A DNA stretch of 64,000 bases, taken from positions 124,001 to 188,000 of the forward strand of contig JAUQWM010000044.1 in NCBI GenBank assembly GCA_030835125.1. The letters run 5' to 3'. A program made the position numbers and the translations under genes. Position 1 is the stretch's first letter; every line of letters starts with the position of its first letter. The notes beneath the pieces were generated by a model. It saw only the letters and a list, made by a program, of their open reading frames with translations. It had not been told where the DNA came from and made no database searches. This document shows, in pieces, positions 1 through 8,319 of this stretch. The stretch is from Gemmatimonadaceae bacterium. GTDB lineage: Bacteria; Gemmatimonadota; Gemmatimonadetes; Gemmatimonadales; Gemmatimonadaceae.

Positions 1-155
1 CGCGCGTTGAAGAGGCGCTGCACGTCGTCCGCGACATCGCGAGGCACCGCGCGCAGGTCGCGGACCTCGAGGACGGGCGGCCCCTGCGTGGGCGCCTGGG
101 CCTGGATGGCGTCGGCGCCCGTCAGCAGCAGGGGAACGATCAGGAGGAGGCGCAT
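1..155 (-). CDS. exported protein, N-terminal fragment (gene runs off the window)
   Basis: Reading the minus strand from the ATG at 155 gives a protein starting MRLLLIVPLLLTGADAIQAQ, a typical Sec signal peptide with a short hydrophobic core and an AQA-like cleavage region. Only about 51 codons are visible. The mature part (VLEVRDLRAVPRDVADDVQRLFN) is charged and contains no domain I can name. Gene starts of this style often precede polymer-forming or bactofilin-like repeats in related bacteria, but those would lie outside the window, so this is only a guess. It follows the two-component operon on the same strand, separated by a 7-bp tandem repeat. Confidence 0.5.
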   Translation of the reverse strand, partial: MRLLLIVPLLLTGADAIQAQAPTQGPPVLEVRDLRAVPRDVADDVQRLFNA

Positions 156-156
156 C

Positions 157-208
157 AGAGTGCAGAATGCAGATTGCGGATTGCGGATTGCGGATTGCGG
201 ATTGCGAA
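157..208. repeat. 7-bp tandem repeat, unit ATTGCGG
   Basis: About five near-perfect copies of ATTGCGG fill the spacer between the regulator gene and the exported-protein gene, preceded by degenerate GCAGAGT/GCAGAAT copies. No inverted partner arm is visible here. Confidence 0.8.
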
Positions 209-297
209 CTGGACTGGAACCCGCTCGGTGCTCGCAGCACGGTGCGACGATGAAGTTCAGTGGGAGGAGGCTCGTGAGCAACGGCCTCCGCCGGTCG

Positions 298-1689
298 TCA
301 CATGACGTTCACTGACGGGTCGCCCGCGATTCCCAGCCGCTTCATCCGGCGGTAGAGGTTCGGGCGGTCCGTCTTCAGGCGCCGCGCCGCCTCGGCGATG
401 TTCCCGCCGGCCACGCCGAGCGCGCGCATGATCAGCAGGCGCTCGTACTCGTCGAGCAGCTCGCTCAGCGGAGCCTCGAGCTGGCCCGGCGCCGGCAGTT
501 CCGGGACCCTGCCGGGCATGTCCCCGGCGCCCGGGAGGACCTGGGCGACCTCGCGCGTCGTTATGCGCTGTCCCGGATGGAGGATGACCAGCCGCTCCAC
601 GATGTTCGCCAGCTCGCGGACGTTCCCGGGCCACGGGTGCCGCTGCAGCTGGGCGACGGCGTCGGGAGACCAGTCGGGCATGGCGCGGCCTGTCCGCACG
701 CGGAAGAGCGTCGCGAAGTGGGCGATCAGCGCGGGAATGTCTCCGGGGCGCTCGCGGAGTGGTGGCACATCGATCGGGATGACGTTGAGCCGGAAGAGCA
801 GGTCCTCACGGAACGATCCCTCGCGTGCGGCCTTCTGGAGCGCCTTGTTCGTCGCCGCGATGATGCGCACGTCGACCGGAATGGGCTTCGACCCGCCGAG
901 GCGTTCGATCTCCTTCGCCTCGATGGCGCGGAGCAGCTTGGCTTGCGCCTCCGGACCCAGGTCGCCCACCTCGTCCAGCAGCAGCGTTCCGGTGTGCGCC
1001 AGCTCGAACCGGCCGATGCGTCGCTCGGCGGCGCCGGTGGAGGCGCCGCGCTCGTGGCCGAACATCTCGCTCGCGACCAGGTCGCGCGGGCTCGCCGCGC
1101 AGTTCACGCGCACGAACGGCCGGTCCCGCCGCGGGCTGCCGGAGTGGATCGCGGCCGCCACCAGCTCCTTGCCGGTACCCGACTCGCCGCTGATGAGGAC
1201 GCGCGAGTCCGTCGGCGCCACCCGGGCGATCACCTCGCGCAGTCGCTGCATGATGGCGCTGGCACCGACCATCTCGCCTGACAGTCCCAGGTCGGCCCGC
1301 AGCGCCTCCGTCTCCCGGCGCGCCCGCCGCAACTCGAGCGCGGAAGCGAGCGACAGGAGGACGCCCTCCGGAGTGAGGGGCTTCTCGAGGAAGTTGTGGG
1401 CGCCGAGTTGCGTGGCGCGCACCGCGTCGGCGAGCCCGGCCCGCCCGCTCATCATGATGACGGGGAGGTCGGGGAGCTTCGCGCGCAGGGCTTCGAGCGT
1501 CGCCATGCCATCCATCGCGCCCGGCATCATCAGGTCGAGCAGCACGACATCCGGGTCCCCCTGGACGGCCGCGGCCACGCCACTCGCACCGTCCGGGGCC
1601 TCGCGCACGTCGTAACCCTGTGTCGCGAGCAGTGCCCCCACCATGCGCCGGATGTTCGGCTCGTCGTCGATGATGAGGGCGGTGGGCAC
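298..1689 (-). CDS. NtrC-family response regulator with variant GASTGA loop
   Basis: A 463-residue three-domain regulator. The receiver (1-120) has acidic D8/D9, phospho-acceptor D52 and K103. The AAA+ domain has Walker A GESGTGKE (168-175), Walker B LLLDE (236-240) and arginine-finger region FREDLLFRLN. A Fis-type helix-turn-helix ends the protein (NIAEAARRLKTDRPNLYRRM). The loop that normally reads GAFTGA and contacts sigma-54 reads GASTGA (215-220), so the key Phe is Ser217. From family knowledge this should weaken sigma-54 activation. The GTG start at 1689 is 12 bp after the preceding small gene, making it the last gene of an operon that begins with a histidine kinase at 4103. It is probably that kinase's partner. 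Confidence 0.9.
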   Translation of the reverse strand: MPTALIIDDEPNIRRMVGALLATQGYDVREAPDGASGVAAAVQGDPDVVLLDLMMPGAMDGMATLEALRAKLPDLPVIMMSGRAGLADAVRATQLGAHNFLEKPLTPEGVLLSLASALELRRARRETEALRADLGLSGEMVGASAIMQRLREVIARVAPTDSRVLISGESGTGKELVAAAIHSGSPRRDRPFVRVNCAASPRDLVASEMFGHERGASTGAAERRIGRFELAHTGTLLLDEVGDLGPEAQAKLLRAIEAKEIERLGGSKPIPVDVRIIAATNKALQKAAREGSFREDLLFRLNVIPIDVPPLRERPGDIPALIAHFATLFRVRTGRAMPDWSPDAVAQLQRHPWPGNVRELANIVERLVILHPGQRITTREVAQVLPGAGDMPGRVPELPAPGQLEAPLSELLDEYERLLIMRALGVAGGNIAEAARRLKTDRPNLYRRMKRLGIAGDPSVNVM

Positions 1690-1701
1690 GGTGATGAGTC
1701 G

Positions 1702-2286
1702 TCAGGGCCGGCGGACTGCCTCGGCGGCCGCGGGCACCCGCTCGCCCTCGCGCCCGCCGGCCGGCCAGCCGGCAGCCGGAAGGCCACGAAGCTCGGAGAT
1801 GGCCTTCGTGGTGAATCGCTGCCCCTCGGAGACGCGCTCCACCTCGATGGCGATGGCCTCAATGGCCTGTTCGATGCGGTCGAGTCGCGGCGCGATCTCC
1901 TCCACCGGTGCGCCGGCCCCGCGGCGATCCATGCGGCGCGCGAATGCCCGCGCGAGCGGCAGCCCGACGATGACAAACGCCGTCATGACGAAGAACGCGA
2001 CCGAGATGTCGACCGCCTGTGGCGGGATGACATCCTGGGGCAGCGGCGGCGGGATGATGATCTCCCGCTGCCCAGCGCGCGCGGCGGCCACCTCGGCACG
2101 GGCCTCGTCGACCGCACGCCTGATCGTTTCCTGGACGTTGACCGTTCGTTCCTGGGGCGTGCCGGCCTGGCTCAGCGCCTGGTCGACGGCGGACTGGATG
2201 CGGCGCGCGAGTTCGTCGCCATCGACGGGGCTCGCGGGGCGGGCCGGCGGCTGGGACGTGGCTTGCTGCAGGGATGCTGTCGTCAT
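1702..2286 (-). CDS. small membrane protein, paralog 3 of 3
   Basis: 194 residues: a polar N-terminal region of about 90 residues, one transmembrane helix (ISVAFFVMTAFVIVGLPLA, about 96-115), then a conserved amphipathic stretch RLDRIEQAIEAIAIEVERVSEGQRF and a Pro/Ala-rich tail. The stretch recurs almost unchanged in the next two upstream genes, so the three are tandem duplicates. The start overlaps the preceding stop (ATGA at 2283-2286), implying translational coupling. It lies between the kinase and regulator genes and may be part of the sensory complex, but no family name or function is known to me. Confidence 0.8.
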   Translation of the reverse strand: MTTASLQQATSQPPARPASPVDGDELARRIQSAVDQALSQAGTPQERTVNVQETIRRAVDEARAEVAAARAGQREIIIPPPLPQDVIPPQAVDISVAFFVMTAFVIVGLPLARAFARRMDRRGAGAPVEEIAPRLDRIEQAIEAIAIEVERVSEGQRFTTKAISELRGLPAAGWPAGGREGERVPAAAEAVRRP

Positions 2287-2567
2287 GGGCGACCTCGGTC
2301 GGGGCCCGACAGGGCCTCCGGTGTAGGCAGGCGTTCGGAGAGCAGTCGCGACGTGAAGCGCTGCGACTCGGCCATGCGCTCGACTTCGATCGCGATGGCG
2401 TCGACGGCCTGCTCGATTCGGTACAGACGCTCCTCGACCGCGGGGTCGGGGAGCTGGTCCCGTTGCTGTGATGCCCGCATGCGCATCCGTGCCAGGGTCA
2501 GCACGGACAGGCTGATCGTCCCGAAGACGATCCCGACGACCATCACCTCACCCGGTCCGACGGCCAT
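2283..2567 (-). CDS. small membrane protein, paralog 2 of 3
   Basis: 94 residues with an N-terminal transmembrane helix (VMVVGIVFGTISLSVLTLA) followed by the shared helix LYRIEQAVDAIAIEVERMAE and QRFTSRLLSER. The ATG at 2567 follows the stop of the upstream paralog by one base (TGACATG), and its own stop overlaps the next start, so all three are tightly coupled. It lacks the long polar N-terminus of the 1702-2286 protein. The predicted form is an inner-membrane anchor with a cytoplasmic coiled-coil-like helix. Function is unknown. Confidence 0.8.
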   Translation of the reverse strand: MAVGPGEVMVVGIVFGTISLSVLTLARMRMRASQQRDQLPDPAVEERLYRIEQAVDAIAIEVERMAESQRFTSRLLSERLPTPEALSGPDRGRP

Positions 2568-2568
2568 G

Positions 2569-2862
2569 TCAGTTCCCGGGCTGCTGGTGTGACGCCGGAA
2601 TCCCCACGCGCTCCTGTCGGTCGGCCAGGAGCTTGGTGACGAATCGCTGGCCTTCGGAGATCCGTTCGACCTCGACCGCCATGGCATCGATCGCGTGCTC
2701 GATCCGCTCGAGCCGCATGTCGGTCTCCGGTGAGGCGCGGGACGCCGCATGCGAGTCACGGACCCAGAGCTTGCGCGCCTGGACGAGGACGAGCGGGATG
2801 CCGAGGACCATGACGATCCCGGTGATCATCCCGGCAATGGGAATGATGATGTCTTCGTTCAC
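2569..2862 (-). CDS. small membrane protein, paralog 1 of 3
   Basis: 97 residues: transmembrane helix near the start (IIIPIAGMITGIVMVLGIPLVLV), a short basic linker, then the family signature LERIEHAIDAMAVEVERISE and GQRFVTKLLADR. It begins 17 bp after the histidine kinase stop and is the first of three tandem paralogs. The signature has a heptad-like spacing of hydrophobic residues, so homo- or hetero-oligomerisation of the three proteins is plausible. That is inference; no function can be read from sequence. Confidence 0.8.
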   Translation of the reverse strand: MNEDIIIPIAGMITGIVMVLGIPLVLVQARKLWVRDSHAASRASPETDMRLERIEHAIDAMAVEVERISEGQRFVTKLLADRQERVGIPASHQQPGN

Positions 2863-2879
2863 GGGTGCGAGATCCTGGG

Positions 2880-4103
2880 TCAGGCTGCGGGACGCGAGGC
2901 CGGCGCCACGGGGAGGACGAAGGTTACGACGGTTCCCCCTCCCTCGGGGCAGGAAACGGCGATGCTTCCATCATGCGCCAGGATCGCCTGGCGCGCGATA
3001 GCCAGGCCCAGCCCGGTTCCGCCCGGCTTGCTTGTGACATACGGTTCCCAGAGGGTTTTGATTCGTTCGGGCGGCATTCCGGGGCCGTTGTCACGCACGT
3101 CGATGCGCACCGCCGGACCCGTCGGAAGGGCGTCCCTGGCGACCGAGATGCGAACGGTTCCCCGGGGACCGCAGGCATCGGCGGCGTTCAGGAGCACGTT
3201 GGCGAGGGCCCGCTGCAGGGCGTCGTGGTGACCGCGGATCATCACCTCCCCGTCGGGAAGGTCGAGTTCCATCGCGACATCCGGCGGCAGCGTCGCGCGG
3301 GCTGAATACCCGACCAGTTCCCCGACGTCGACATCGGAGGGCGGGCCCTCGGGCAACCGGCCGAACTGCGCGAACGCGCGCGACATCTGGTCGAGGCGGG
3401 TCGTCTCGACGCGCAGCACCTCGACGACATCGCCGAGCGAGGGAGGCGCTTCGCGCTCGAGCCGGGCCAGCGCGAACTGGATCGGGGTGAGCGGGTTCTT
3501 CAATTCGTGGGCGAAGCGCCGCGCGCTTTCGCGGAACGCACGCAACCGCTCGGCCTCCAGGGCGCGGGTGCGACCCTCGGAGAGCTCGCCCGCCATGGCG
3601 CGCATGCGACGGCGCAACGTCTCGAACTCCGGGGCGCCGCGGACCGGGGCGGCCTCCGGCAGGGGTTGGTCGTTGGCGATGCGCTCGGTCCATCCGACCA
3701 GCTCGTTCAATGGGCGACTGAGCTGGCGGCTGAGGTGGCCGGCAACGCGCGAGACGATGACGGCAAGCATGAGGAGACCGATGATGGCGCCGGCGGCCAT
3801 CAGCGGCACGAATCGGTCGACGATGAACTCGAGGCGGCGCGCCTGGGTGAGCGACTGGCCGAGTTCCCGTTCGTGCGCCTGGAGGGCCTCGCGCTGCGCA
3901 GGCGTGAGGTCCACGGGTCGCAGGGCCTCGATGACGCGGGAGCCGCTGCCGGCGACGCGTTCCCAAGCCGCCGACTCCCCGATGAGCGGCAGCGCCCTTC
4001 CCATGCCAACCGACCACGCGATCGTCACCACGATCGCCGGCACGAGGGCCAGCGCGGCGAGGATCGCGAGGAGTCGGGACCGGAAGGGGAGGGTTGTCAG
4101 CAC
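2880..4103 (-). CDS. membrane histidine kinase, NtrB/NtrY-like
   Basis: 407 residues. Two transmembrane helices (about 8-32 and 98-118) flank a short periplasmic segment, followed by a HAMP-like region (SRPLNELVGWTERIAND). The dimerisation box is FAHELKNPLTPIQFAL with the phospho-accepting His. The ATPase domain shows the N box (NVLLNAADACG), G1 (DNGPGMP) and G2 (GGTGLGLAIAR). HELKNPLTPI is the hallmark of kinases paired with NtrC-type regulators, which fits the regulator gene at the other end of this operon. The stop lies in a GCCTGAC word. The periplasmic part is too short to suggest a ligand. Confidence 0.92.
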   Translation of the reverse strand: MLTTLPFRSRLLAILAALALVPAIVVTIAWSVGMGRALPLIGESAAWERVAGSGSRVIEALRPVDLTPAQREALQAHERELGQSLTQARRLEFIVDRFVPLMAAGAIIGLLMLAVIVSRVAGHLSRQLSRPLNELVGWTERIANDQPLPEAAPVRGAPEFETLRRRMRAMAGELSEGRTRALEAERLRAFRESARRFAHELKNPLTPIQFALARLEREAPPSLGDVVEVLRVETTRLDQMSRAFAQFGRLPEGPPSDVDVGELVGYSARATLPPDVAMELDLPDGEVMIRGHHDALQRALANVLLNAADACGPRGTVRISVARDALPTGPAVRIDVRDNGPGMPPERIKTLWEPYVTSKPGGTGLGLAIARQAILAHDGSIAVSCPEGGGTVVTFVLPVAPASRPAA

Positions 4104-4190
4104 ATCGATGCGGTCTTGATGCTACGCTCCGTAGGTGCCGCTGCCCGGGCCATCTGGTGCCCGCGGGGCCTGGCGCGGCATTGCCTGTTC

Positions 4191-4226
4191 CCATCTCCCA
4201 ACTCTCAACTCTCAACTCTCAACTCG
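4191..4226. repeat. 7-bp tandem repeat, unit CTCAACT
   Basis: Four to five copies of CTCAACT stand directly upstream of the yjbQ-like gene. The same unit forms complete hairpins at 8511-8609 and 9258-9401; only one arm is seen here. Confidence 0.8.
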
Positions 4227-4240
4227 AGTTTCAAGATACC

Positions 4241-4663
4241 ATGCGCACCCATACGGCCTACCTCACGTTCACCACGAAGAAGCGCCACGAGATCATCGAC
4301 ATCACGGACGACGTCGAGAAGTGCCGTGCCGCGGCGGGTATTTCCGAGGGCTTCGTACTCGTGTCGGCCATGCACATCTCGGCCAGTGTCTTCGTCAACG
4401 ACCACGAGCCGGGGCTCTGGAAGGACATCCTCGACTGGCTGGAGGATCGTATCGCGCCATGGGACCCGGCGCACTACCGCCACAACAGCGGCACGGGCGA
4501 GGACAACGCGGCGGCCCACCTGCGCTCGCTGACGGTGGGCCATGAGGTCATCGTTCCGGTGACCGCCGGGCAGCTCGATTTCGGACCCTGGCAGCGGGTC
4601 TTTTACGGGGAGTGGGATGGCCAGCGGGCGAAGCGGGTCGTGATCAAGGCGATGGGCGTCTGA
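4241..4663 (+). CDS. YjbQ/UPF0047 family protein
   Basis: 140 residues, the normal length for the family (PF01894). Typical features are the N-terminal TKKRHEIIDIT strand, a serine-rich SASVFVNDHEPGL segment, the conserved histidine cluster PAHYRHN with downstream GEDNAAAHLRSLTVGHEV, and the closing PWQRVFYGEWDG. Family members have been reported to have weak thiamine-phosphate synthase activity, but the physiological role is unsettled. The ATG at 4241 is the first that keeps the conserved N-terminus; upstream codons are repeat sequence. Confidence 0.93.
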   Translation: MRTHTAYLTFTTKKRHEIIDITDDVEKCRAAAGISEGFVLVSAMHISASVFVNDHEPGLWKDILDWLEDRIAPWDPAHYRHNSGTGEDNAAAHLRSLTVGHEVIVPVTAGQLDFGPWQRVFYGEWDGQRAKRVVIKAMGV

Positions 4664-5050
4664 ATGCAGTGAGGGCAGGGGGCGGGCCACGGGAGACGAC
4701 CGGCGACCCAATCCCCCCGCTACCCGTCACCCGCAACCCTGTTAGATTTCCCCATCCGCTCGGGCCGAAGTGGCCGACCCGGGGCTTTGCCCCTGGCCAC
4801 CTCCCGAAGCGCTGGCGCCATCGGTGTCCCCGCGAGTCATCGCGGCGAGTCGGTGTGCGTGAGTGACGGTTCGCGCGGATACCGTCTTCCGGCCGCGCGT
4901 GAACCCATCCCAGGGACCGCCCCGGGTGGGCGGTGCGCTTCCGATACTGAGCGTCGCCAGCCCCGTGTTTTCGGGTCGCGCCTGGTGATGGCCTCGCGGA
5001 CCGCCTGCGCCGTGGCGCGAGTGGTTCACCAACACCATCCAATCCAACCG
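4664..5050. other. spacer of about 390 bp, possible structured leader
   Basis: No credible gene. It contains short GC-rich inverted repeats (for example CCGGGGCTTTGCCCCTGG near 4778) and presumably carries the promoter and leader of the NYN-domain gene. The reading frame of that gene stays open upstream to 4787, so a longer product cannot be excluded, but those codons look unconserved. I recognise no riboswitch. Confidence 0.4.
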
Positions 5051-6826
5051 ATGAACCCACGTCAGACCAGGCACGCGCCGACGCGCGCGCCGGTCGCGCC
5101 CCTGTACCGGGGCCCGCAAGCCACGTCCGCCGCCTCCGTCACGCTCCCGCCGCCGCCGTACCAGCATGCACCTAACGCGGCCCTCCTGATCGACTTCGAC
5201 AACGTCACGATGGGCATCCGCTCGGACCTCGCGGCCGAGCTCCGGAGCCTGCTCTCCTCCGAGATCATCAAGGGCAAGGTCGCGGTGCAGCGCGCCTATG
5301 CCGACTGGCGGCGCTATCCCCAGTACATCGTCCCGCTGGCCGAGTCGTCGATCGACATGATCATGGCCCCGGCGTACGGCTCGTCGAAGAAGAACGCGAC
5401 CGACATCCGCCTCGCCGTCGACGCCATCGAGCTGGTCTTCACGCGCCCCGAGATCGGCACCTACATCCTGCTGTCCGGTGACTCCGACTTCGCGAGCATG
5501 GTCACCAAGCTCAAGGAGTACGGGAAGTACGTGATCGGCGTCGGCATCCGCGAGTCGTCGAGCGACCTGCTGGTCATGAACTGCGACGAGTACTACAGCT
5601 ACAACGCGCTCGCGGGCCTGGTGAAGCAGAGCGAGGAAGAGGTCGTGAAGTGGGACCCGTGGGAGCTGGTGGTCGAGGCCATCAACCGCATGGTGAAGAA
5701 CGGCGACGTGATGCGGTCGGACCGGCTCAAGCAGGTCATGCAGGACATCGACCCTCAGTTCGACGAGAAGAACCTGAGCATGTCGAAGTTCTCCAAGTTC
5801 TGCCAGGAAGCCGCGGCCCAGGGGCTGCTCAAGGTCAAGAAGCTCGAGAACGGCCAGCTGGAGGTGGCGCCCACCGAGCAAGCGGCGCGCGCCGGCACCG
5901 GCGGCACTCCGTCTCCACGCGGCCCCGGCGCCCCGGCTGCTGTCCCCAGCGCCGCCCCCGCCACCAACGGTGAGCGCGAGGAGCGCGGTGGACGGCGCGG
6001 ACGCCGCGGTGGACGCGGTCGCGGACGTGACGATCGCCGGGAGCGTGAGGGCCAGCCCCGCGACGCGGCGGCCAGCCACCCGCGTGAGGCGTCGGGTGAA
6101 CCCGCGGTCCGGACGGGGGACACCCCGGCGTCATCGCCGGCCGTGGCGAGCCCGCGGCCCCAGTCCGCACCTCGCCCGGCTCCGCAGGACGACATCGGCC
6201 TTGGCGGCGAGCGCCTGACGAGGGACGAGGCCTTTGACCTCGTGCGGCGCGCCGCGGCGGCGATGGTGCAGGGCGATGCCTCGGTCGCGGCCTCCGCGCT
6301 GCGCCGGAAGGCGTTCGAGCTGCTCGGCCGGGACAGCGAGAGCCTGAACGACCGGTTCTTCAACCGCGTGCTGCGCGATGCCCACGACGCGGACATCATC
6401 GACCTCCGGCGCCGCGGGGACGACTTTGAAGTGGCGCTGCCGTCGCAGGTCGCCCCGGTCACGGAGCAACTGAACCGTGCCGCGGCTGCGCAGGCGGCCA
6501 CCGCGGCCGCTGCCGCACCGGCTTCGCCGGCGCAACGCGGCATGGGCCCGCGCGGCATTCCCCCCCGGGGGCGTGGCGCCTCGCGTGCGGGCAGCCCTCC
6601 CGCCGACCTCTTCTCGGTGGGCGTGGTCGAAGTGGCGGCTCCGGCCGCGGCCCCGGTGGCCGTGGCGGAGCCGGAAGCGGCCCCCGCGAAGGCCAAGCGT
6701 GCCCGCGCCAAGGGACCGGCCAAGGCGAAGGCGGCCGTTGTCGAGGCCAAGCCGCCGGCCACGAAGGAGAAGGCCGCCAGGGCGCCCCGCGCGAAGAAGG
6801 GCGCCAAGGCGGACAAGGCGGGGTGA
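5051..6826 (+). CDS. NYN-domain protein with LOTUS/OST-HTH domains and a lysine-rich tail
   Basis: 591 residues from the ATG at 5051. A NYN (PIN-like) domain occupies about 40-190: LLIDFDNV, KNATDIRLAVDAIEL and LSGDSDFASMV give the acidic residues of the metal site. A LOTUS/OST-HTH-like domain follows at about 200-270 (DPWELVVEAINRMVKNGDVM). Next is an RG-rich stretch (GGRRGRRGGRGRGRDDRR), a second LOTUS-like domain (about 390-455, EAFDLVRRAAAAMVQGDASV), and finally an Ala/Lys/Pro tail like histone H1. The architecture implies an RNA-binding, possibly RNA-cleaving protein of the LabA/DUF88 group. Its stop overlaps the next gene's GTG start. Target is unknown. Confidence 0.85.
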   Translation: MNPRQTRHAPTRAPVAPLYRGPQATSAASVTLPPPPYQHAPNAALLIDFDNVTMGIRSDLAAELRSLLSSEIIKGKVAVQRAYADWRRYPQYIVPLAESSIDMIMAPAYGSSKKNATDIRLAVDAIELVFTRPEIGTYILLSGDSDFASMVTKLKEYGKYVIGVGIRESSSDLLVMNCDEYYSYNALAGLVKQSEEEVVKWDPWELVVEAINRMVKNGDVMRSDRLKQVMQDIDPQFDEKNLSMSKFSKFCQEAAAQGLLKVKKLENGQLEVAPTEQAARAGTGGTPSPRGPGAPAAVPSAAPATNGEREERGGRRGRRGGRGRGRDDRREREGQPRDAAASHPREASGEPAVRTGDTPASSPAVASPRPQSAPRPAPQDDIGLGGERLTRDEAFDLVRRAAAAMVQGDASVAASALRRKAFELLGRDSESLNDRFFNRVLRDAHDADIIDLRRRGDDFEVALPSQVAPVTEQLNRAAAAQAATAAAAAPASPAQRGMGPRGIPPRGRGASRAGSPPADLFSVGVVEVAAPAAAPVAVAEPEAAPAKAKRARAKGPAKAKAAVVEAKPPATKEKAARAPRAKKGAKADKAG

Positions 6827-7416
6827 GGTCGCGGGACGGGTCGCCGCCGGCACGCCAACGGGCGCTGCCGGCGGCGTTCTACGACCGGGCCACCGAGCTG
6901 GTGGCCCGCGAGTTGTTAGGCGCCGAGCTGGAGCACCGCACCGCCCGGGGCACGGCCCGGGGGCGCATCGTGGAGACCGAGGCCTACCTCGGCCCGCACG
7001 ATCCGGCGTGCCATGCCGTGGCGGGCCTGACGAGGCGCACGAAGCACCTTCACGGTCCACCCGGCCGCGCCTATGTCTACTTCGTGTACGGCATGCACTG
7101 GTGCGTCAACGCGGTGACCCTGGAGGAGGGGCATGGCAGCGCGGTGCTCATCCGTGCGCTGGAGCCCCTGGTTGGTCTGGATCTGATGCGCAGCCGCCGC
7201 AAGGTTGAGCGGGACCGCGACCTCACGAACGGCCCGGCCAAGCTCTGTGCGGCCCTGGGCATCACCGGCGCGCAGGACGGCGCCCGCCTCGACCGGGGTG
7301 CGCTCAGGATCCTGGCCGGGGCGCCGGTGCCTGACGAGCGGGTCCTGGTGACGCCGCGAATCGGGATCCGGCACGCGGTGGACTGGCCGCTGCGGTTCGT
7401 GGTGAAGGAAGCGTAG
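6823..7416 (+). CDS. 3-methyladenine DNA glycosylase (Mpg/AAG type)
   Basis: 197 residues, matching PF02245. LARELLGAEL near the N-terminus, the catalytic VETEAYLGPHDPACHA, the DNA-intercalating YVYFVYGMHWCVN and the base-pocket LTNGPAKLCAALGI are all present. It excises alkylated purines such as 3-methyladenine, starting base excision repair. The GTG start at 6823 overlaps the NYN gene stop (GTGA), so the two are translationally coupled. A TTA codon occurs in ELLGAEL within a GTTAGGC word. Confidence 0.92.
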   Translation: MRSRDGSPPARQRALPAAFYDRATELVARELLGAELEHRTARGTARGRIVETEAYLGPHDPACHAVAGLTRRTKHLHGPPGRAYVYFVYGMHWCVNAVTLEEGHGSAVLIRALEPLVGLDLMRSRRKVERDRDLTNGPAKLCAALGITGAQDGARLDRGALRILAGAPVPDERVLVTPRIGIRHAVDWPLRFVVKEA

Positions 7417-7653
7417 AGCGTCGAGCGTCGAGCGTCGAGCGTCGAGTGTAGAGCGTGGAGCGGAAAGCGCAAAGGGTCCACCGGACAAGCACTCACGCTC
7501 CCGGGGCGGACACGAGATAGCGGATGGACTCTGAGCGCTCTGCGCTCTGCGCTCCGCCCCTTGCGCCTAGTGCCCTCGATCGGGCCATGACACAACAAAA
7601 GGGACCCCGGAGGAACCCGGAGCCCCTTTGCGCCTTGCGCCTTGCGCTTGTCC
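7416..7653. repeat. spacer with three groups of 7-bp repeats
   Basis: Convergent spacer. AGCGTCG repeats follow the glycosylase stop (7416-7462), a GCGCTCT group lies at 7528-7550, and TGCGCCT copies end at 7652 next to the stop of the minus-strand gene. The last two groups are loosely complementary to GCGCAAAG-like copies near 7460, so the stretch could fold. It also holds the terminator at 7594-7630. Confidence 0.7.
7594..7630 (-). terminator. probable rho-independent terminator of the beta-barrel gene
   Basis: Read on the minus strand, an AAAGGG...CCCTTT stem with two internal mismatches and a CCGG inner stem is followed by TTTTGTTGTG, 24 bp past the stop of the gene ending at 7654. Confidence 0.6.
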
Positions 7654-8319
7654 CTAGAACTTCTCGACCGCGCTTCCGAAGCTGTAGCGGACGCCGGCTT
7701 CCAGCCCGATGGTGTACGCCGAGCGGTTCAGGAGGAACGCATTCCGGGTGGGCATCGCGTTGGCCTGGACGAAGAGCGCCGAGCGGCCGAAGGAGGCCTG
7801 GGCGCCGGCGGCGACGACCAGCGAGGCGCGGGTGCTGAACTCGTCGACCGTCGTGAAGACTTCCTCGAGCGATTCCTCGCTGACGAAGGAGCCGACGGGC
7901 GAGGCGTTCTGGATCACGTTGAGGGCGACGCCCATGCCGGCGTACGGCGTCAGGAAGCTGTTGCCCGACGGCATCGCGTAGACTTCGACCGCATAGCGAC
8001 GCCAGTCCTTCACGTCCACCGGTCGGGCCGCGCCCGAGACCGTCGGGTCGTAGACCGACGCCTGCTTGTCGAAGAACGCCTGCTGGACGGACACGCGCAG
8101 TGCGAAGCGCGGGCGGGTGATGAACCACTCACCGCCCACCGACGGGGCGGTGACCTTCACGTCCTGGTCGTAGCCGGCGCTGAACATCATCGCGCCGCCG
8201 TTGATGCCCCAGTACCACGAGTCGCGTTCCGCGCCCGGGGACCCGTTCGCCTGCGCGAACGCGACCGACGGGACGAGCATCATGCCGGCAAGAGCGGCGG
8301 CCATGCGAACCATGCGCAT
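7654..8319 (-). CDS. exported outer-membrane beta-barrel-like protein
   Basis: 221 residues from the ATG at 8319. The signal peptide MRMVRMAAALAGMMLVPSVAFAQ is cut at AFA-Q. The remainder alternates short hydrophobic strands and ends in an aromatic residue (GVRYSFGSAVEKF), a typical C-terminal strand for insertion by the BAM machinery. Length suggests an 8- to 10-strand barrel. I recognise no named family. The gene faces the LiaF-like gene divergently across a 320-bp spacer holding a CRP/FNR-type palindrome, which could control either one. Confidence 0.8.
   Translation of the reverse strand: MRMVRMAAALAGMMLVPSVAFAQANGSPGAERDSWYWGINGGAMMFSAGYDQDVKVTAPSVGGEWFITRPRFALRVSVQQAFFDKQASVYDPTVSGAARPVDVKDWRRYAVEVYAMPSGNSFLTPYAGMGVALNVIQNASPVGSFVSEESLEEVFTTVDEFSTRASLVVAAGAQASFGRSALFVQANAMPTRNAFLLNRSAYTIGLEAGVRYSFGSAVEKF

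Noticed and set aside
4787-5050. Longer N-terminus for the NYN protein
   Set aside because: The frame is open but the residues are unconserved-looking and no ribosome-binding site is evident; the ATG at 5051 was preferred.
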